NCBI GenBank assembly: GCA_008973525.1
Contig: WACJ01000502.1
Location: 248,001-312,000 of the forward strand
DNA: 64,000 nt
Source of the DNA: Stenopsyche tienmushanensis
Lineage: Eukaryota; Arthropoda; Insecta; Trichoptera; Stenopsychidae
Direction of reading: 5' to 3'
In this document: positions 15,001 through 28,017 of the stretch, in pieces
How positions within the stretch are numbered: the first letter of the stretch is position 1
Layout of the letters: each line of letters begins with the position of its first letter
Position numbers and translations under genes: made by a program
Notes under the pieces: generated by a model
Databases searched by the model: none
What the model saw: the letters and a program-made list of their open reading frames with translations, nothing else
What the model was told of the DNA's origin: nothing

Positions 15001-17473
15001 GATTTTTTTTTTCAATCTTTTTTATCAAGTTACTTAATTTTGGTCGCGGTGCTAGAGATCTCAGTTAAATTATTTTCAATGCACAAAAATGTTTCTATTC
15101 AAATTGTCTTTTGCACAGCTTTTAGCGAATTTTATTTTATTTCAATAACAATGAAGAACAGAATATTCTTGAAAGCTCCTGGAACAAGCCATTATCTTAA
15201 CTTCTCGGTTACCACATTGCTGGTTCAGAATGCAAAGCCACATTATTATGCAAGGAATAAATTCGTTGTTCCTTTAAGAATGGCGCCCAAGGCGACTGCA
15301 TACTTCGTTTACCACCTTGATGTTACAATTCTGATTTAATTTCATAAAGAACCCTCTCAATTTTCATTTTTTTGTTTTGTTTTTCCAGCCCAACGGAGGT
15401 TGCTTGTGTAAGAAAATTAATTTCAAACAACGTGATCTGACGTTGTTACGATCGTAATTGAATGCATTTATTTATATCAAATACACGACGTCATTATGAC
15501 TTTGCAGACTTTTGTCGCGAATTTTAAAGAAAAGAGTCACGTTCTTCGACTCGTGCATGGGGTTGCTAAATTTCCATAAAAACTCCGGCAAACTCATTGC
15601 TGGAAATCTTATATTCTCCCATTTCTTTCATGAAATTAATTTTTCACCCTGCCAATTACAAGCCCCTTTTATTAACGAGTTTTTCTTGTTGGCGTGTTTC
15701 TGTTCATTTAACATTTTTCAATTTTGAATCCATAAAAGTCTTTCTGAAAAGACAATAAAAAATAAGTTATTTAATGCGCCGTTGGAAATTTATTATTCAA
15801 CAAGCGACGCTTTCATTGCGGTCTATATATCTCACATTGCGGACAATTAACATGGACCAAATGTGTACTAAAAACCCAAGCGATCATAAATTATAAAGTA
15901 TAAACTGTTGCTAAATCATCATAATGCATGGTCACAGCTTTAGAATTTGGCAAAAATATCACGCATTGGATTTATTTGCATCGTCCAAAACCATTAACAA
16001 ATTTTCATATTCGTATGGATATTCTGTTAAATTAATCTATGAAAATTTGATCGATGTGTGCATATGCGAAAGTAATATATTTAGCGAAAATTTAATATCT
16101 TTTTTTATCAAGTAAATCATGTCTGGAACTATAGACGAAGCCATTTATAAACGCGGGGCTTGCTTAGAAACCAATAGAAAATCTCAAATTAAATATCTTC
16201 AATATAAATTTTATCAAGAAATAGATGCCATATTTGTTCTTTATCAAGCGCACAGTCTGCAAGCTAGCTTAAAACATAATATAGGAATATTTTCCCGGGA
16301 CTTAAGAGCTATAATAAACATATCATCAAACAGATAATAGTAGCAACAGATGAAAAAAATCAAAATAATTAAACTAACCAAAACCAGGAAATAAATTGGG
16401 AAATACATTAACATCAATAAAGTCATCAAATGCCTTATTTCCAAGAAAATTCTTCTTAAGACTCATGTAAATTATTTTAAGGACCAAATGTTGTATTTTG
16501 AATTTAAATCTAGTTTGTATTATTATTTTTTTTTTAATTCCTCGAACTTCTCTACCTTTCATTCCTTTATTAAGATATTTTGCCATTTTTGCTTCGAAAA
16601 TTCAACCACACACGACAAACTATTGAGTTAAACTGACTTCGAGTAACGTTAATTACACATACCTTCATTTACAGGTGTATGAGTACAATATAACGATAAT
16701 TTTGTTTAAAATATTTTTAGGAACATCTTCTATAATAAAACTAAAGATACAAAAGATTTAAACAAATATATTGTGAAAGAAAAGTTTCTCAGCTCCAAGC
16801 ATTCCTACCTGACCTGACTCTCTAGTTCACAGTTCCGGCGTGCTCCTGATTAAGCGCTATAACTTCGTAAATATTTCATATTCCGATTTTTCTCTTTTAT
16901 AGTATACTCTCAATATGTTATACTTTCGAAATACATAATTTAAAAAATATGCCCCCCCTGGAGTTGCCCCCCTTAAAGCGCACTATCCTGCATAAAATGC
17001 TTGCATATGTACGATCATGAATCTAGAAACATTATATGTATTAATTTTGGGTTAAAAAAATAGTAATACTACCTTGATCTGAAAGGATAAGAGAACTGTA
17101 GCTCAATGATTGGTTCAAATTTATTTTTCCAGGTTCGAAACTATCCATCAACAGTACCTAAATAGATTGCATGTATCAAAAATGGAAATAAGACCTTGTT
17201 TGGGATTTTTTTAACGAGGACAAATATTTATAGCTATGTCGCGCGGGAATATAGCATAGAAAATATTAATATATGTGGAGGATTTATTATTCTGTACAGC
17301 TTTATTCCCTGCTTAGATCATACGACTTGTGTAGACTTCCTCAATCAACGTATATACAAAACAAATTTAATATTGAAAAAGTTGGTGTTATAACTTTTTG
17401 CATTGGTTTTTCGTATTACCACTTAGCTTCGATGGGGCGTCCAATAAAACTCGACAGCTGTAATTGAGCACTT
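15001..17473. other. Gene-poor intergenic region
   Basis: The open frames here, up to 99 codons at 15040-15339, show no domain, no flanking splice sites that extend them, and base composition like the surrounding DNA, so I do not call them genes. A degenerate tRNA-like B box (GGTTCGAAAC) lies near 17142 with a weak A-box-like AGCTCAATGATTGG upstream. It does not fold as a tRNA. Runs of C occur near 16953 and 16969. Confidence 0.45.
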
Positions 17474-17830
17474 ATGCAAATCGATGCACCGTGTCGATAT
17501 AAGTGCAATCGGTATACTCCAATTGTAAACAAGTCACTTGACCGACTTCCGGATGGTGGAAAATCTGTTTTCCGGCCGCGCTACCGGGTCATCACACGTG
17601 AGGTCGTTGTGAGGCCGGGTTCGGCGAACTGCACTCCCATCTCCACCAATGACGAGCTACGACCCAGTTTTATATATAGAGCCTCTCAGACAGCCTGGTT
17701 CTGCCCCCCTCATCCCTCCCCTCGACTATCTTCTTCCTGCTGCGGCCTGCAAATCTATTATGATTGTCCTCTTAATTCACGTTTATTAGAGTCCATCTTA
17801 TAAGGACACTCCACCCTCAATAGCCCTTAA
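17474..17830 (+). other. GC-rich LTR- or promoter-like patch
   Basis: A block clearly richer in G+C than its flanks contains a TATA-like TTTTATATATAGAGC at about 17669-17683. A promoter-like start region with pyrimidine-rich sequence follows. A 109-codon open frame (17474-17803) runs through it but resembles no protein I recognise and is probably non-coding. Short GC-rich blocks with an internal TATA box are typical of solo LTRs in insects. However, I found neither TG...CA ends nor a target duplication with certainty, so this stays a hypothesis. A 5' exon of an unseen gene is an alternative. Confidence 0.25.
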
Positions 17831-18669
17831 CAAATTTTAATCTCATTTGGAGATCAAAATTTCCTGGAATATTTTTTGAAAAAGTATGCCTTTGAATAAA
17901 ACAAATGTGGGCTCACCAACTCTTCCTAAAGCTAATAAAATTATATTGGTTGTAAAAAGGAATATCAACAATAAAAGCCCCAGGATATGGCCTCATCATG
18001 GGAAAACTATCAAAAGAATTGCCGGCGAAACCTATTCATTCAGGGGGTATCGGAAAGCAAACCTTTTTTATTTAAATAAAGAAAAGTAAGTAAGAAAAGT
18101 ATTTTTATTTTCATGCAAATTTCAAAAGCGTTTGTCCCTATCTGAACATATACAGGGTGCGGCAGGGAAACTTCCTTATTTGAAACGCGCGCCCTGAAGC
18201 GACATTTATTCCGAGAAAAATGGGATATCCTTAACCCTTAATGGGAATTCAATTTTCCGCATGGTAAAAAGTGTGTATGTGCAACGGGGAATTATTTCGA
18301 TAGGATAGGACTAAAGATTATTTCGTCACCCCCATAGTAAACTAAAATAATTGGTAGCTCTTCATGCCCACTAGAGGATAATTTTTGAAAGGTCTTGATG
18401 GAATGCTATGAAGTGTAGTCATAAACAAACACATGGGTGCAATAACTAACATTTTTTAACATTAGGACGATAAGAATTGCAATAGGCAAATTGCAAGTGA
18501 ATGTTAATTCAATTTAGGCTAATGTTAAAAAAAATCTACCGTTCTAACTAATTAAATGCAAAATATTTTTATTATTTCGCTTTCAATATTAAAAATGTTT
18601 AGATGACTTTATATGATGTTGTTAAATGAATTAATAAAATTAATCAAAAGGATGAAGATATTTCATAAT
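17831..18669. other. Intergenic DNA with a possible repeat start
   Basis: No gene. At about 18150 the sequence ACAGGGTGCGGCAGGGAAAC begins a 250-base block richer in G+C than its surroundings. It has the look of a transposable-element terminus, but no partner end was found. Confidence 0.3.
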
Positions 18670-18916
18670 CAATGGTGTAGTGGGGCGGGGGCGCGTGGGG
18701 TCGGCGCTCCCACACTTTTTTCTAAACGATTTGGAAATTTTGCATAATATATATTGTAATTTTTTAAAATTTATTTGAACTTAAATTGGTTAAATTGAAA
18801 AACGTTTGGTTGGAGACTTGGTGAAAAAATTGTATCACTGCTGGTAGGGGAGGGGGTACTGAAATATTATAATTAATCGGCGCTCCCAGACTTTTTTATT
18901 TAGCACTACATCACTG
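18670..18916. mobile_element. hAT-type MITE with perfect 8-bp target duplication
   Basis: The element starts CAATGGTGTAGTG and, on the opposite strand, its other end reads CAGTGATGTAGTG. These are imperfect terminal inverted repeats of the hAT pattern CA...TG. The flanking 8-mers TTCATAAT at 18662-18669 and 18917-18924 are identical, matching the 8-bp target duplication of hAT transposons. A subterminal motif CGGCGCTCCCA.ACTTTTTT occurs twice inside (about 18702 and 18880). There is no coding capacity, so it depends on a transposase in trans. It lies about 630 bp upstream of the SVOP-like start codon. Confidence 0.8.
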
Positions 18917-19547
18917 TTCATAATGGAAATTAATGAGAATATCTCAAAGAGGTTTTTGCATAAATAGGAAAAATTAAATTGAAAGATTTTGCTGAATAAT
19001 TTTCATAAAAATTCAGAAGCAAATCTATGTATATTGAAATATATTGATATTATAAATCCCTTCACACCATTTAAAATATTTGTATTTTTAATTAATTTAC
19101 ATATTTAATAATTTAAAAAAATATTTAAATCAATATCGTATTTTTAAAAATAATAATTTAATTTTATAAACAAATTAAATAGATTTAATTTTCTTCGTCG
19201 ATAAATCATAAAAGTTCACGTGGATTAAATATTTATTTTTTATGGCAGCACCGATTTTGACATTTACTGTTATGAATGTTGTGACGTTTAAAGTCGCCGG
19301 AGTATGACGAACCGTGCATCTCGTATTTGGCGCTTGTTTTATTTTATATTCGTTTTATGATTAATTTACATCATCTTTGACAATTAATTGTATATCCAAT
19401 CAACAATTTATCGTTTTAATACAATAATGATGCATTAACTCGGCCACAAAAATGCTCCATATGCACTGACGTTGCACATCAAATTTACAGTATTATTGAA
19501 AGTTGTGAGTATTTATTTGTTTCGTATAAAGAAATAATCTAAACACG

Positions 19548-22500
19548 ATGCGTCGATCAAAGGGATATCAAGATTTGGATGAAAGTGGAGAACCTCCACA
19601 AAGACCACTACCACCTTCATTAGGACCAGTACAGGAAATTGAAATGGCAACAGTGTCTGTCGTGCCAGATGGTGAGTACATTTTTTTGCTACACCTCATA
19701 TTTATAATAAATATATTTGAATGCCACCAAATGTTTTCAGATGTAAATAAATATTTAATAATCAAGTAGGATATGTAATATATTGCTAACTTTTTAAATG
19801 GAACGTAACCATTTTTATTATTTTTTTTGTTCAAATGAAAACATAACTTATCATTAATATTTACAATAATACCCCACCTTAGACTCCACTTAATGCTGTT
19901 TCAGTATTAAGTGGTAGTATTGGAATATTAGATCACTATAAACAAGAATCCAGATGTGGTTTACGGAACATTTTTTACCGTCTATTTAACGCTACCGCAA
20001 ATTTAAAAATACCAATACTAAAAGCTTTACTTTTAATTGATAATTCTCCAAGTCATCCAACATGTTTTTCTGTCTTAAAATCAATTTTAAACTATTCTCC
20101 GATTGATTGACAACTGATTGATAAAACTGATGGAGAAGATAAACAATATCATGAGTGCTGTAGGCAACATCAATCTTTCCTGGATTGAGATGACCAAGAA
20201 ATGTTTGAAATTATTATAGAAGAATATGTGGCTAAAATCAAAAGGACATCGACACAAAATAATCCATCGTCGATGTCGACAAAATTGTCAAACTAATTAA
20301 TAAATCGAGATTGGATAATATAAATGGGCGGAATATTAAAGAATTATTGCAAATTATGACTAGTGAAAATCTTTCCAACAATGATAGCAAAGTGTGCTTA
20401 TAACGGATTATATGACAGTTATTGATAAATTTTACATAATAAACATAGTCTTCTTCAGACACCTGAAAGGAACCATCTCTGCGCTTGCTGCGCCTTGAGA
20501 AAAACCCGATTCTGTGGATAAGTGACTTCTCGTGACGTCATCACCCAGGGATTAAACCCCTTCCCTTGCCCCGCCCTGCATCAATTCGCTCCGACAAAGC
20601 TTCGATTGTGCCATTATAAAAAGTGACAGTGAAAATACAGTATTAATGACACCCGCAAAGGAAAGAAGCATCTTCCCCACAACACTTATGATCAACTTTA
20701 CAAAAGATAGGAACGCAGCTATGTATACAACAAAACTAAACGCCCAAAATTCGAATACTTAGATGCTACATAATTATCCCTGGCTAATACAAGACCGACC
20801 GATTCCTGGTTCAGAGCCAAGAAGCTTTAGAAACAGAACAAGAACAAGAAGAACATCAAGCAGACGGCCTTGAGGAGACAAATGATGAACTTCACTTTGC
20901 AACGATAACAGCATTGTCTTCTGAGCGAATCCGAGACGCACTTGAGTGTCACATATGTCTTCACCCTAGCTCGGCAATGCCCTAACGAGGAAAGGAGGGA
21001 CTGGAATCCTTGCACTCTGGAAAGCCCTTCCAGCAAAATCAAAAAGGTCATCTAGAGTAGTTTTTCACTGTCTCCCGAGGAAAACTGCTCAGACTTAACA
21101 AACCTCCCACACTCTATCAAGATGATCTAGAAAGCGCCCGTCAATACATTCATTCAGGAGACCTGCTGGGTGAGTGTTATAAATGAAACTCTAAGGTTAT
21201 GCTACCTTCAATATCGAGCGAATGAGGAGGTGAATGTATGATACAAACAAACCCTTTCCTGTAAATGGATATTGAAGAGGCCCATACTTATGCAGTGAAC
21301 TGTTTGTGGCTGCACTATGATGATGATGATGATTGATAAATTTTACATAATAAACAGAAAGGTCAAGCAAATAACACTATATTTTTTGCAACGCAGAACC
21401 AGATGATTAATATTCTCCCGTTCATCACAACCTTCTCCAGAACATATCTTATAGTATTTATTTGTTATAACAATTTGGTTACAGTTCTTCATGCAATACT
21501 CTCACTATATGCTTAAATACTTAGATTCCTTTGGGTGAATTTAGTTTTTAATAAACTCAAATTATAACAATCGAAAACAGTCCCTCTTAAATAATAATTA
21601 TGAAATTTTACTAACCTATCTTAAGTTTATTAAGTTTTACAATCTTATACACCAATTAGTTTAGATCTAGGAATAAGAATATTTAATTATATCTTTATAA
21701 AATATAAACAAATTTATGCAATATACATCTTTTTATGTGTACTAAATATTTATGACCTTATTATTTTTAGATACATTCACTGTTACCCAAGCTGTAAATG
21801 CATTAGGATTTGGATGGTTCCAGGTGAAACTTTCTCTTTGTACTGGATTGTGTTGGATGGCTGACTCAATGGAAATGACAATCCTCAGTATTTTATCACC
21901 AGCATTACACTGCGAATGGAATATATCAAAGTAAATACATACATCATTTTATTATTAAACAAGTTGCATGCTATCACTGGAGAGCGGGAATCGACAAACT
22001 GTTTTTATAAATTAGCAGTCAGATACAAGAACACATAAAAACACTGAAGATAATTTTACCTACATTCATGCAAATTGAATTAAAGCTAGATAATCACAAT
22101 TGTAATATAGAGGGAAATTTTAAGTATTCCAACTTCTAATTTTCTTTTGAGGCTAATTTTTAGGGTTTAAAATCTTACATCGGAATTCAAAAACTGATAA
22201 ATACGGAATTAAAAATGCGACTTGTGTCTAAGATTACTGTGAACAGTTGTTTATCTTAGAGCGATAAACTTGTTCGATTGCTCTGTGATTTTCCAAGCTA
22301 ATAAAAACAAAGGGGAAATGAGCTAGACAGCAGCTACAAAATTAAAAAAAGGTTTTACGGACAGATAAGGGTAGATGCAGATTTCAAGGCCGTTCTTGAA
22401 ACATATTGAACAATTACTATTTAGAAATCATATAGACGTGTAATAATCACCATTTGGAAATCACATTCAGGGCTTATCAGAGAGAAGGGACAGGAGGCGA

Positions 22501-25500
22501 TGCTGCTTGGGCCTCACAATAGTAGGGGTCTTAACTTGTCAATTCAATATGTCAGATAAATGTATAGGGAAGACAAAGCAGAATGAAATGTAAAATTAAT
22601 TATAAGTCAGAAACTAAGAAAAGAGTGAATACTGTAAACACTTTGTTAGGTTTAGTAATAGTCCTTTTATCAAGTGAATGCGTAACATGAATTCTAACAT
22701 AGCTAATAATTTTTAGTCAATATTATGCATTTTGGCAAAGGATGTTGAAATATGCGGTTTCATTTTTATGCAGTATACAGAAGAAGTAACGCTACTTCTG
22801 TTTTCTAATGCGAAAAAATTAATAGCTTGGAGCTGAAAAAATAACAGTTCGTAGCCCTAGTTCCAAGTTCCAATCTGAAAAGCCCTGGTCACCACAGAAA
22901 GACATTTAGCAAAGTTATTATATGAAAGTCTTGCGCAAATTACTTTATGGGCTAAGATCTTGAAAATCTTCATTAAAAAAAGTGACGATGGAGCATCTCA
23001 TCTGATGCAATGCGTCATTACCGCCATCAATCCTTTTCTATTAAATAAATTGGATTTTTGCATCACCATCTAATCATCCTCTACCTTCTTTGTGAAACTC
23101 TTCTACAATTTGATATGGCACATCTACAATATGATAATTGAGGCGCAGCCCAGAAGGCTTTGCCCACTAGGCTCACTCCCATTATATTACACTATAACAA
23201 AAACCACAAATATTTAATATAGTGATAGAATGCTATTTGTTCTAAGACTATTAAACACATCCTTTATTTTTTAGATACCAACAAGCTCTTACCACAACAA
23301 TAGTATTTCTAGGAATGATGCTAAGCTCTACATTTTGGGGAAATCTGAGCGATAGATATGGAAGAAAAACTGTAATTATTATAAATTTGATTCTAATGAA
23401 AACAAAATGATGTTTATTTATTATAATATTGTATTTATTTCAGGCATTGAGTATGTGTGGATTTTTATTATTCTACTATGGTTTTCTTAGTGCATTGGCA
23501 CCAAATTTTCTATGGTTGCTCTTCCTGAGGGGCCTTGTTGGTTTTGCAATTGGATGTGTTCCACAATCGTATGTATTTTAATAGTTACATTAGGGTGTGT
23601 TGCTTTTGTTTTCGTTTAAAGCCCTAAGTTTTATTCAATCAATCTTTATCATTCATCAAAAATAGCTGACCGTCATTATAAAGCAAGGAAAATGACTTTG
23701 ATTTTTAATGAAATTTTGATCAGTGCTCTTCGTGTTTAAATTTTGAAACCAGACATTCCATAATCATTTAATTTAAAAAAAAAAATTTAACTCAAAAGGC
23801 TTTATAATGAGAGTCAACAATATTTTCATACCTCTTTAGTGTGGAGCTTTTTTTTATTTTATTCAATCTTTCTGTTTGTAATTGATTTTATTTATAGCGT
23901 ATTTACAGAATATACCTTTAAATTATATTAAAGTTATACAATTTATCATGACAAATTGTTTTATATAAACTCATACTTTTAAAGTATGTATATTCAAATT
24001 TGCTTGTATCGAATCATGTTTCCAGCTAATTACAAATAGAAATGTTTATTTACTTTCAAAAATTGAGAAAACACATTTAATACATTCATTGATTAAACAA
24101 TTTTGCATCGTATTTAATCAAATAAAATAATAAAGACCGAATTTTTAAAGTAAATTCAGACCTATCTATAAATATGTTATTATATTCAATCACATTTTCC
24201 ACTTTGCATGGGAGCTTTAGTAAGGTTGATTTGGTTTTATTTTGTTTTTGTTTGGCTTTTCATCACATTATGTTTTGTAGTGTTACACTTTATGCTGAAT
24301 TCCTGCCTACAAAACAGCGGGCAAAATGTGTTGTTTTGCTTGACGTAAGTTTTATCATATAATTATTTACATACATACAATTTTTTTTTTAAATCTCTAT
24401 TATTAAAACGTTCAGTGCTTATTGAAATATGATAAATAAAATACACCTGATTTTGTAAATGCAATACATGATTTGTTAAGAAGTGCCAACTATTTTACCC
24501 TATGACGGACTATTATCTGATTATATGGCACTTGATATTTACTTATATAATATTTAGAATTTGAAATTTTAACAAGATAAAAATTTAATCTGAGGTTCAA
24601 TCATACATAAAAAGAAGTAATACATATTTAAATAAAAAATATGCGTTGAATATGAAATCTTGTATCATTACCGAGAAGTGTTTCTTGCCACAACAGTGGC
24701 CTTTAATAATTTTTTCAACACTTGTCTTTTTGTTGAATGTATACTCAAAATCAAATGTATTTTATTTTATTAAAAATATTTTAAAATATCTATTAACAAA
24801 ATAATGAATATTGAATTTCAGTGCTTTTGGGCATTCGGAGCGTGCTTGGAAGTTGCTTTGGCACTGGTTGTAATGCCAACTTTGGGAATCCATTGGCTAT
24901 TGGGACTTTCATCTCTTCCACTATTAATTTTTGCAATGATTTGTCCCGTTAGTATATTTTTTTATTGTTGTTAAGAGTCTTAACAGCAACATAGTCTATT
25001 TAACTAAATTATTTCTTTTATAGTGGCTTCCAGAATCTGCAAGATTTCATGTTGCTTGTGGACAACAAGATAAAGCATTTGCTACTCTTGAGCAGGTAAT
25101 ATTCTTTTAAGAATTAAATAATTAATAAAATTATATACAGGTAACCACATATATTCAGGTATAGTAAGCACTTCAGGTTGTTGGTTTAGTTACGCCAGCA
25201 CCTCTACATTCGTTTTTCGTTCCATCCAGGAGATTTTCAACATTCTTCTGTAGGTCCACATCTCAAAGGCTTCTAGATGCTTAAACATTATATTAGTAAG
25301 CATCCAGGCTTCCATTCCATACAAAAGAATGCTGAACACATTGCAGCGTAGTAATCTCAATCGGAGTGTTTTGAAAAATCTTTTAAGCATAGTACTTTTT
25401 TTCATTTTTATGATACTACCCTCGCATTCTCTATTTTGCAGCAAATTTCGTTGTGTTTTCGCTATTTTCATTTAAGTAGCATCCAAGGTATTTGTAGTTC

Positions 25501-28017
25501 TGCACTCTTTCCACAATATCGTCTATTCGGATCATTCCAGCGATGCTGTATGAGGTTTTGCCGAAAACTAGCATCTTCGTTTTTTTAATGTTTAATTTTG
25601 GGCCCATTGATGTACTGTGTGTGACGACATGCATTTAACTAATTCTCGCAGATCAGTCGATGTTTGTGGCCAGCAACACAGTATCATCCACATATCTTAT
25701 ATTATTGATGATACTATTATTATGCCGGCATCAACCTCCGCGATGGCCTCCTCGATAATATGTTCTGAGTAGATTGAGTATGGGTTATTTGTACATATAA
25801 TTATGTTCCTCAATTATGAATTTATTATTATGTTACATTTTATAGGTAGCCAAAGATAATGGTCGTGCCATGCTTACTGGACGACTTGTTTGTGATGATT
25901 CTAGTGCTATAGGACAAAGAGGTAGATTAGCTCCACTTTTATCACCTCCACTTAGAAACACATCACTGTTGCTTTGGTTCATATGGTAATTCTGATTTAT
26001 ACATTTGACTTTGATTTATACAGAGACTTCATTTTTAGATTAGTAATTTACTATACGAGGTCTGATCAAAAAATACGGTGAATAATTTTATTACAAACAA
26101 AGTAATAAGTTTACATGGAAATTAAATTAGTCTCCTTCAAAGCACTGCCCTTGGATAGAGATGCACTTATCCCAACATTGAATCCATAACTGGAAACATT
26201 TTTAGAAGGTTTCTTTCGGAAGGGCGTTCAGCTGCTCTTTCGTGGCCATCTCAATGTCAGGAAAAGTGTCAAAACGTTTTCCTTTTAGCATGGTTTTTAT
26301 TTTTGAAAAGAGCTAGAAATCGCAAGGTACTAAATTTGGTGAAGCAGGTAAATATGAACACACAGGAAGGTTTTTTCCAGCCAAAAACTCGTGAATCAAA
26401 AGCGACGTGTAGCACGCCTCATTGTCGCGATGAAGAAGGAAGTCTTTTTCTGGTTTCTTTCTTCGTATATTGTTTTGCAAACATTCCAGTTGCGTTTACG
26501 TAGAAATTTACAGTTGTTCCACTTAAAACTCTGATCACACTATGCACTCACTATCAAAAAAACATTGAGAATGGCTGATGTTCGACTTTGACTGACGTGC
26601 CTTTTTTGGGGGAAAGGAGTTGAGGGTTTTCCTTTGGAAAATCTACATTTTCGTCTCAGGATCATAGCCATAGACCCAACCTTCATCTCCAGTTACAATT
26701 TTGGCCATGAAGTTCGGATCTGCTTGAAGACGATCCTTCAATTCCGTGCAAACTTAAACACGATTTTCCTTCTGCGACAGACACGATAAACATAACTTCA
26801 CTCAAGCGGCTATGGAGACTGACTCAATGGATCAAGCTATCGGACATATGACATAAAATGAATGTAGCATTATCAGTTGCGGTTCTAAAAATTCTTTAAC
26901 TGTAATTTTTGATCAGACCTTGTATATTGAGTTCAAATCTACCTGTGAAGAATGTAAACATATTGGATGGTTTGATCCATGCTAATGTGGAATGTATCCT
27001 AAGTATTTTGTTTCGCCAATCACTTTATTTTTATAATACATTTTCTCAGGATGACCTGTGCATTTTGCTATTATGGCTTAGTATTAATGACGACAGAATT
27101 ATTTGAAACATCACTAGATCATGATGGTACTTGTGCTGCTGACTGTAGACCTTTACAGACGACGGATTATATGGATCTACTTTGGACAACGCTAGCTGAA
27201 TTTCCAGGTTCTTAAACATTATTTTCTTCCAAATGTGGCCGCCTACTTAAACAATGAGACTGTAATTAATCATATACTTATTTTAGGTATATTCGCAACC
27301 ATATATGTCATTGAAAAGTTTGGAAGGAAAAAGACAATGGCATCACAATTTATAATATTTGCAATGTGCATTTCATTTCTCATTTTTTCGACACATAAGT
27401 ATGTTTAATTTAAAATGACTGTAATATATATATTTTTTTGTTAAATTCAATTGTATTCTGATTTATTTTTCAGCCGTACATTTTTAACTTGCATGCTTTT
27501 CCTCGCAAGAGGTATAATTGCTGGACTATTTCAAGCCGCTTATGTTTACACTCCTGAAGTAAGAGCAAGTTTATACTATTGAAACATTCTAATATTTTAT
27601 TGTAATTTATCTCATCCATTTCAATTATATTTTAGGTTTATCCGACACCTTTAAGAGCTACTGCAGTTGGAGCATGCAGTGCCGTTGCAAGACTCGGTGC
27701 TATGATCACCCCTTATGTTGCACAGGTTGCTTTTTTAATACCTAGACTGCTAACGAACTATATATCATAAATTGCAAAACAGCAAAAAACTGCTAACATC
27801 ATCATTGATAACGTCATAATTGCTCAAATATAAATACAATTAATTACCCATTAATATATTTTATTTTGTTTAGGTGCTCTTAAAATCGTCAGTCAGTTTG
27901 GCTACTGAAGTTTATGCCATTGCAGCTTTGCTAGCGGCTGGAGCTTGTTTAGCTTTACCAATCGAAACAAAGGGTCAAGAAATGAAAGATTCTATCAGCA
28001 CGACAAATAGTACTTAA
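19548..28017 (+). CDS. SVOP: SVOP-like (SV2-related) MFS transporter, 13 exons
   Basis: Predicted exons: 19548-19671, 21771-21930, 23275-23371, 23444-23568, 24281-24344, 24822-24947, 25024-25095, 25846-25985, 27050-27207, 27287-27398, 27474-27558, 27636-27725 and 27874-28017. All introns are GT-AG and all phases close, giving 498 residues. This matches the roughly 480-550 residues of synaptic vesicle 2-related proteins. The family consists of 12-helix major facilitator superfamily proteins of synaptic and other vesicle membranes whose substrate is poorly defined. Seen in the translation: a cytosolic N-terminus, then the family block [20 protein letters not shown] ahead of helix 1. The loop motif [10 protein letters not shown] (MFS motif A) is at residues 118-127, WLPESAR at 233-239 after helix 6, an EKFGRKKT repeat of motif A in the second half, and PIETKG near the C-terminus. 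Introns 1, 7 and 8 hold transposon relics, with no damage to the exons. Family assignment is firm. SVOP versus SVOPL-type orthology is less so. Confidence 0.93.
19880..20410 (+). pseudogene. Tigger/pogo-like transposase remnant in SVOP intron 1
   Basis: Translation of about 19990-20110 gives [20 protein letters not shown]. This resembles the central DDE box of pogo/Tigger/Jerky-type transposases, where the aspartate of the LLIDN block is catalytic. The frame is interrupted by stops just after it, and further weakly similar acidic sequence follows in other frames. I found no terminal repeats. It is a dead fragment lying in the first intron of the SVOP-like gene, immediately upstream of the LINE insertion at 20446. 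Identification rests on one motif. Confidence 0.5.
20446..21331 (+). mobile_element. Truncated non-LTR retrotransposon with 25-bp target duplication
   Basis: The insert is flanked by an identical 25-bp direct repeat beginning ATTGATAAATTTTACATAAT at 20421-20445 and 21332-21356. That is the long target duplication of target-primed reverse transcription. The + strand end is a short (TGA)n tail at about 21316-21331. It is preceded by GAAGAGGCCCATACTTATGC and CAGTGAACTG, which resembles the 3' end of widespread insect RTE/Proto2-type LINEs. The 886-bp insert is 5' truncated and has no intact frame. A second, inverted copy of the last ~270 bases is at 33568-33830. It lies in intron 1 of the SVOP-like gene, in sense orientation. 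Confidence 0.8.
25180..25800 (-). pseudogene. Reverse transcriptase fragment of a LINE, antisense in SVOP intron 7
   Basis: On the minus strand the fragment encodes, in order, [12 protein letters not shown], a [13 protein letters not shown] catalytic box (the Y/FxDD motif of reverse transcriptases), then [20 protein letters not shown]. After that come [14 protein letters not shown] and, after a frameshift at about 25431-25471, LYGMEAWML and [14 protein letters not shown]. This is the palm-thumb and C-terminal order of RTE/Jockey-like non-LTR elements. Stops and at least one frameshift show it is dead. It fills most of the 750-bp intron 7 of the SVOP-like gene in antisense orientation. The exact clade is not certain. 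Confidence 0.85.
26052..26926 (-). mobile_element. Internally deleted mariner (DD34D-type) in SVOP intron 8
   Basis: The termini are inverted repeats starting at TA: TATACGAGGTCTGATCAAAA on the left and TATACAAGGTCTGATCAAAA from the right. The minus strand encodes [18 protein letters not shown], the first catalytic aspartate block of mariner transposases. Further on it gives [22 protein letters not shown], the region of the second aspartate, and fragments ending in FFDQTSY at the terminus. Stops interrupt the frame, and at 875 bp it is shorter than the usual ~1.3 kb. It occupies most of the intron between exons 8 and 9 of the SVOP-like gene. Non-functional. Confidence 0.88.

Noticed and set aside
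15040..15339. 99-codon frame in the gene desert
   Set aside because: No domain and no ATG at its recorded start (TTG). Composition matches its flanks, so it is probably chance.
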